From CBDFMR01 sp965249765 (GTDB taxonomy: Bacteria; Bacteroidota; Bacteroidia; Chitinophagales; Saprospiraceae), in contig CBDFMR010000004.1 in the NCBI GenBank assembly GCA_965249765.1, forward strand, positions 248,001-312,000: a stretch of DNA of 64,000 nucleotides, given 5' to 3'. The position numbers and the translations under genes are program-made. This document shows positions 63,402 to 64,000 of this stretch, in pieces. The notes beneath the pieces are model-generated. The model saw nothing but the letters and a program-made list of their open reading frames with translations. It did not search any database and was not told the origin of the DNA. The first letter of the stretch is position 1. The number at the start of each line of letters is the position of its first letter.

Positions 63402-64000
63402 CTATCCGGCAATGAGTTGGAACTCTGTCCTTCTATTTCTTGCTTTACAATCGTTTGTTGCATTCGTCTCACAGCCAGCTACTGGTTTGTCGGGACCATT
63501 GCCCACAATGACGAATCTATTAGGATTCATGTTATAAGCGGTTTTGAGGTAGTTAGCTACCGATTGTGCTCTTTTTTGAGAAAGTGACATGTTCATCGAT
63601 CGACCACCTACATTGTCGGTATTGCCTTCCACTCTAACCTTGACATTTCCGAATGTCTTTGCTACTTCGGCAAATTGTAAATCAATAATAGTTTTAGCAT
63701 TTTCAGTAAGTGTTGACTGACCAGTAGAGAAGTTAATGCTCACCGGTTTAGTAGCAAATGCGGGTAGTGTTTTTTCAGCGGCGGTTGTTGGCTTAAAATC
63801 TTTTCCTCTTTCTGCATCATGACCACTACCTGTAAGACCTTTGGCATTTCTCATGGGTGTAGTGTTGATCACGGATCGCCAGTTGGGTGCCACAGTCTCA
63901 GCATCTCCTGTCTCTACAAATTTTCTACTCATCTTATTGTATAGATCTGCCCCTTTCTGACCATTAAAATTATTGTTGAGACCAAAGAAATTTAGATTAT
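63402..64000 (-). CDS. ABC substrate-binding protein fused to a C-terminal OmpA domain (partial)
   Basis: The gene enters from beyond the right edge, and its start is not in the window; the frame stays open to 63998. The visible N-terminal part (FFGLNNNFNGQKGADLYNKM, then FVETGDAETVAPNWRSVIN) resembles the end of a periplasmic substrate-binding domain. The last 115 residues are an OmpA-like peptidoglycan-binding domain (INFSTGQSTLTENAKTIID, VRVEGNTDNVGGRSMNMSLS, ARNRRTEFQLIAG). The fusion would tether solute capture to the cell wall. It is the first gene of the importer operon. Confidence 0.85.
   Translation of the reverse strand, partial: NLNFFGLNNNFNGQKGADLYNKMSRKFVETGDAETVAPNWRSVINTTPMRNAKGLTGSGHDAERGKDFKPTTAAEKTLPAFATKPVSINFSTGQSTLTENAKTIIDLQFAEVAKTFGNVKVRVEGNTDNVGGRSMNMSLSQKRAQSVANYLKTAYNMNPNRFVIVGNGPDKPVAGCETNATNDCKARNRRTEFQLIAG

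Noticed and set aside
1..64000. tRNA, rRNA or CRISPR loci
   Set aside because: I looked for cloverleaf signatures such as GGTTCGAATCC, rRNA landmarks and regular repeat-spacer arrays and saw none; a covariance search would be more reliable than reading by eye.

Overview
The window looks like chromosome of a Bacteroidota bacterium, perhaps of the Saprospiria/Chitinophagia type (the rank below phylum is a guess). Support comes from type IX secretion (T9SS) C-terminal sorting domains, a gliding-motility type C-terminus, a GLPGLI protein paired with a TonB-type outer-membrane protein, an OmpP1/FadL porin, a DUF3127 protein, archaeal-type ProRS, several TAnnTTTG promoter elements and modest GC content.

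Core segments. 0-17.4 kb: coiled-coil membrane protein, 3'-5' exonuclease, rpe, TonB-dependent receptor, polytopic membrane protein, an OmpR-type two-component pair divergent from a GLPGLI/outer-membrane gene pair, a broken T9SS surface-protein gene, a SCO1/lipoprotein pair and a DASH-type photolyase. 26-51.1 kb: FadL-like porin, Tyr/Asp/Ser/Arg-rich secreted protein, proS, DUF3127, T9SS cargo, bcp, M23 peptidase, meaB, a short methylmalonyl-CoA mutase subunit, iscS-iscU-iscA, three paralogous small beta-barrels (two decayed), a fused branched-chain 2-oxoacid dehydrogenase E1, an enoyl-CoA hydratase, a large BNR-repeat T9SS protein and paaZ. 59.7-64 kb: paaY-like gene, M48 peptidase and an ABC importer whose third gene ends in an OmpA domain.

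Accessory segments. 17.4-26.1 kb and 51.2-59.7 kb are islands of mobile DNA and small minus-strand cargo genes (DinB-like protein, truncated cytosine methyltransferase, AbiEi/AbiEii, lipoproteins, SAM methyltransferase). They contain an ISKra4-type element with inverted ends, IS91-type and IS4-type transposases, and a striking family of group II introns. At three loci an intron called here IntA ends five bases before a second, ORF-less intron (IntB), and the short sequence TCGAC/TCGAT recurs at both edges of IntB. Two IntA 5' ends lie at the foot of long imperfect hairpins resembling integron attC sites.

Most unusual observation. The only IntA copy with a reverse transcriptase (51.3-53.3 kb) has that reading frame interrupted three times by a 65-66 bp structured element (E1-E3). 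Each sits at the same kind of junction, G followed by GGG(T/A)T. Removing each one exactly rebuilds the expected RT protein sequence. They may be a mobile mini-element, an RNA-level intervening sequence or a translationally bypassed segment; the sequence alone cannot decide.

The window also shows much gene decay: broken transposases, two dead beta-barrel genes, a surface protein fused to transposase sequence, and exact in-frame duplications inside a sensor kinase and a membrane protein.
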